Assembly (NCBI GenBank): GCA_013824045.1
Contig: PNND01000508.1
Location: 1 to 25,271, forward strand
Direction of reading: 5' to 3'
Source: Rhodobacter sp.
Lineage (GTDB): Bacteria; Pseudomonadota; Alphaproteobacteria; Rhodobacterales; Rhodobacteraceae
Length of the DNA: 25,271 nucleotides
Under the pieces are notes generated by a model, which saw only the letters and a program-made list of their open reading frames with translations, did no database searches and had not been told where the DNA came from. The stretch's first letter is position 1, and each line of letters starts with the position of its first letter. Both the position numbers and the translations under genes were made by a program. Below are positions 24,105-25,271 of the stretch, one piece after another.

Positions 24105-25064
24105 TCAGGCCCGGACGACCCGCTGGTCGATGGGCCCGAACAGCGGCGAGTCGTCGGCCGCCCGGCATTCCATCCGAACCCTGTCGCCGAAGGCCATGAA
24201 GGGGGTGCGCGCGGCGCCGTGGTCCAGCATCTCGATCGCGCGGCGTTCGGCGATGCAGGCCGACCCGACCTGCCGGTAGGACAGGTTCGACACCGTCCCC
24301 GACCCGATCACCGTCCCGGCGGGTAGGTCGCGCGAATAGGCTGCATGGGCGATCAGCCGGTCCAGACCGACCGACATCTCGCCCCCTTCGGGCGCGCCGA
24401 ACCGAGTGCCGTTCCAGTCCACTCGCAGCGGCAGATGGATCCGCGCGTCCTGCCAGGCAGGGCCAAGCTCGTCCGGCGTCAGGGCCACGGGAGCCATGGC
24501 GCAGGCGGGTTTGGCCTGGATCCAGCCGAAGCGGGTCTTCATCTCGGCCGCGCCCAGCTTGCGAAGGGACCAGTCGTTGATCTGCACCAGAAGCGCAATA
24601 TGGGCGCTGGTCTCGGTCGTGCCCATCGGGACGGCGGATGTCAGCAGGCCGAATTCGCCTTCGAAGTCGATTCCGTCCTCCTCGGACGGCAGCGGAACAT
24701 CTGAGTAGGGCGGCAGGAACCGGTCGGACATTCCCTGATACATCAGGGGCTTTCCGGGGATGCGTTCGGCCTTGACGCCGAAGGCCTCGTCCATCAGGGC
24801 GCCGTGATTGTCAAAGGCCGACCCGTCCAGCCAGGCCCAGGCGCGCGGCAGCGGGGCCAGCGCGCGGGCCGCGTCGAAAGGCTGGCCACCGCCCGCATTC
24901 AGGCGGGTATACTCCGCATCAAGCGGCGCGCGCAGGCGGTCCCAGCCTTCCAGTGCCCGTTGCAGGGTCGGCGCGGCCACAGCCGGGATACAGCGGGTGT
25001 TGTCGCGGCTGACAACGTGCAAACGTCCATCAGGGGATCCATCGGGCAAGGTGGCAAGGCGCAT
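24105..25064 (-). CDS. Fumarylacetoacetate hydrolase (FAH)-family protein
   Basis: 319 residues. Residues about 1-100 look like the N-terminal domain found in longer FAH-family members. The catalytic domain carries the metal ligands Glu135 and Glu137 in DFEGEFG and Asp164 in QINDWSLRKL, corresponding to the Glu-x-Glu and Asp of fumarylacetoacetase. Further family blocks are GTVIGSGTVSN and a glycine-rich C terminus. Members hydrolyse C-C bonds of acylpyruvate-type ring-fission products, or catalyse related hydration and decarboxylation. Placed beside an extradiol-like dioxygenase, it is the natural next step. It is on the minus strand, 11 bases after the end of the partial epimerase gene, and convergent with the Rieske gene. 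Confidence 0.92.
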   Translation of the reverse strand: MRLATLPDGSPDGRLHVVSRDNTRCIPAVAAPTLQRALEGWDRLRAPLDAEYTRLNAGGGQPFDAARALAPLPRAWAWLDGSAFDNHGALMDEAFGVKAERIPGKPLMYQGMSDRFLPPYSDVPLPSEEDGIDFEGEFGLLTSAVPMGTTETSAHIALLVQINDWSLRKLGAAEMKTRFGWIQAKPACAMAPVALTPDELGPAWQDARIHLPLRVDWNGTRFGAPEGGEMSVGLDRLIAHAAYSRDLPAGTVIGSGTVSNLSYRQVGSACIAERRAIEMLDHGAARTPFMAFGDRVRMECRAADDSPLFGPIDQRVVRA

Positions 25065-25075
25065 CGGTCGGTCCT

Positions 25076-25270
25076 TCAGAAGGCCGCCTGCACCAGCGCC
25101 CGGGCATCGGCATCGCGCCGCAGGCCAAGCGCCTCGGCGGCGGGGGTGAGCAAGGGCGGATGGCGGCCGAAGGCGGCCATGATCGCAGGATCGGGGGCGT
25201 AGCTGACCTGCGCGGGGCTGTCCGGAAACATGTCCCGCAGCGCCGCGACAAGCGCGTCAAGGCGGACCCG
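25076..25270 (-). CDS. C-terminal end of an NAD-dependent epimerase/dehydrogenase (partial)
   Basis: Reading the minus strand from the window edge gives 64 residues ending at TGA 25078-25076. The tail SYAPDPAIMAAFGRHPPLL, followed by ALGLRRDADARALVQAAF, resembles the end of extended short-chain dehydrogenases of the D-erythronate dehydrogenase (DenD) type, which end with a DP.I..I...WP block and ALG...D......V. The Rossmann domain is outside the window, so the call rests on the tail only. It is 11 bases upstream of the FAH-family gene on the same strand and probably in its operon. Confidence 0.55.
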   Translation of the reverse strand, partial: RVRLDALVAALRDMFPDSPAQVSYAPDPAIMAAFGRHPPLLTPAAEALGLRRDADARALVQAAF

Positions 25271-25271
25271 C

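Noticed and set aside
1..25271. CRISPR arrays, tRNA or rRNA genes, phage or plasmid replication genes
   Set aside because: No regularly spaced direct repeats, no tRNA-like cloverleaf noticed, no rRNA-like sequence, and no integrase or replication protein was seen on either strand.

Overview
The window looks like a chromosome or large-replicon segment of an alphaproteobacterium, most likely a Rhodobacteraceae (Roseobacter-type) relative. The reasons are inferential: high GC, a DctQM-fused TRAP transporter, a VWA protein with tandem Ig-like modules of a kind common in that family, and CUT1 sugar-transport and NodD-like LysR genes of alphaproteobacterial type. No rRNA, tRNA or CRISPR array was seen.

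Left part (1-5.7 kb). The last 18 codons of what looks like an ABC-transporter ATPase are followed by a PAS-like/LuxR-HTH/alpha-beta-hydrolase fusion whose nucleophile position is Asp, not Ser. A 16-bp palindrome comes next, then a tightly overlapping three-gene operon. Two secreted proteins that appear paralogous, sharing a C-x(4-5)-C-x-C motif, flank a secreted von Willebrand factor A (VWA) protein. No function is known to me for this triad.

Middle part (5.8-15.3 kb). A carbohydrate locus: a divergent LacI regulator with a 14-bp palindromic operator, a GH78 alpha-L-rhamnosidase without a visible signal peptide, a complete CUT1 ABC sugar transporter (binding protein, two permeases, ATPase), and a signal-peptide-bearing tannase/feruloyl-esterase-like hydrolase. 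The likely scheme is periplasmic de-esterification, uptake of a rhamnose-containing glycoside and cytoplasmic removal of rhamnose.

Junction (15.3-16.7 kb). A decayed ISL3-family transposase and a small secreted spondin-like protein lie where base composition appears to shift to higher GC.

Right part (16.7-25.3 kb). A second catabolic cluster: a TRAP solute-binding protein, convergent with a minus-strand operon of FAD monooxygenase, cyclase-family hydrolase and fused TRAP permease; a NodD-like LysR regulator; a divergent pair coding an extradiol-dioxygenase-like VOC protein and a Rieske ferredoxin; and a minus-strand FAH-family hydrolase preceded by the end of an NAD-dependent epimerase/dehydrogenase. 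Together they suggest uptake, hydroxylation, ring cleavage and hydrolysis of an aromatic or heteroaromatic compound. A near-identical LysR-type site lies about 72-74 nt upstream of both the TRAP binding-protein gene and the monooxygenase gene, tying the two convergent units into one probable regulon.
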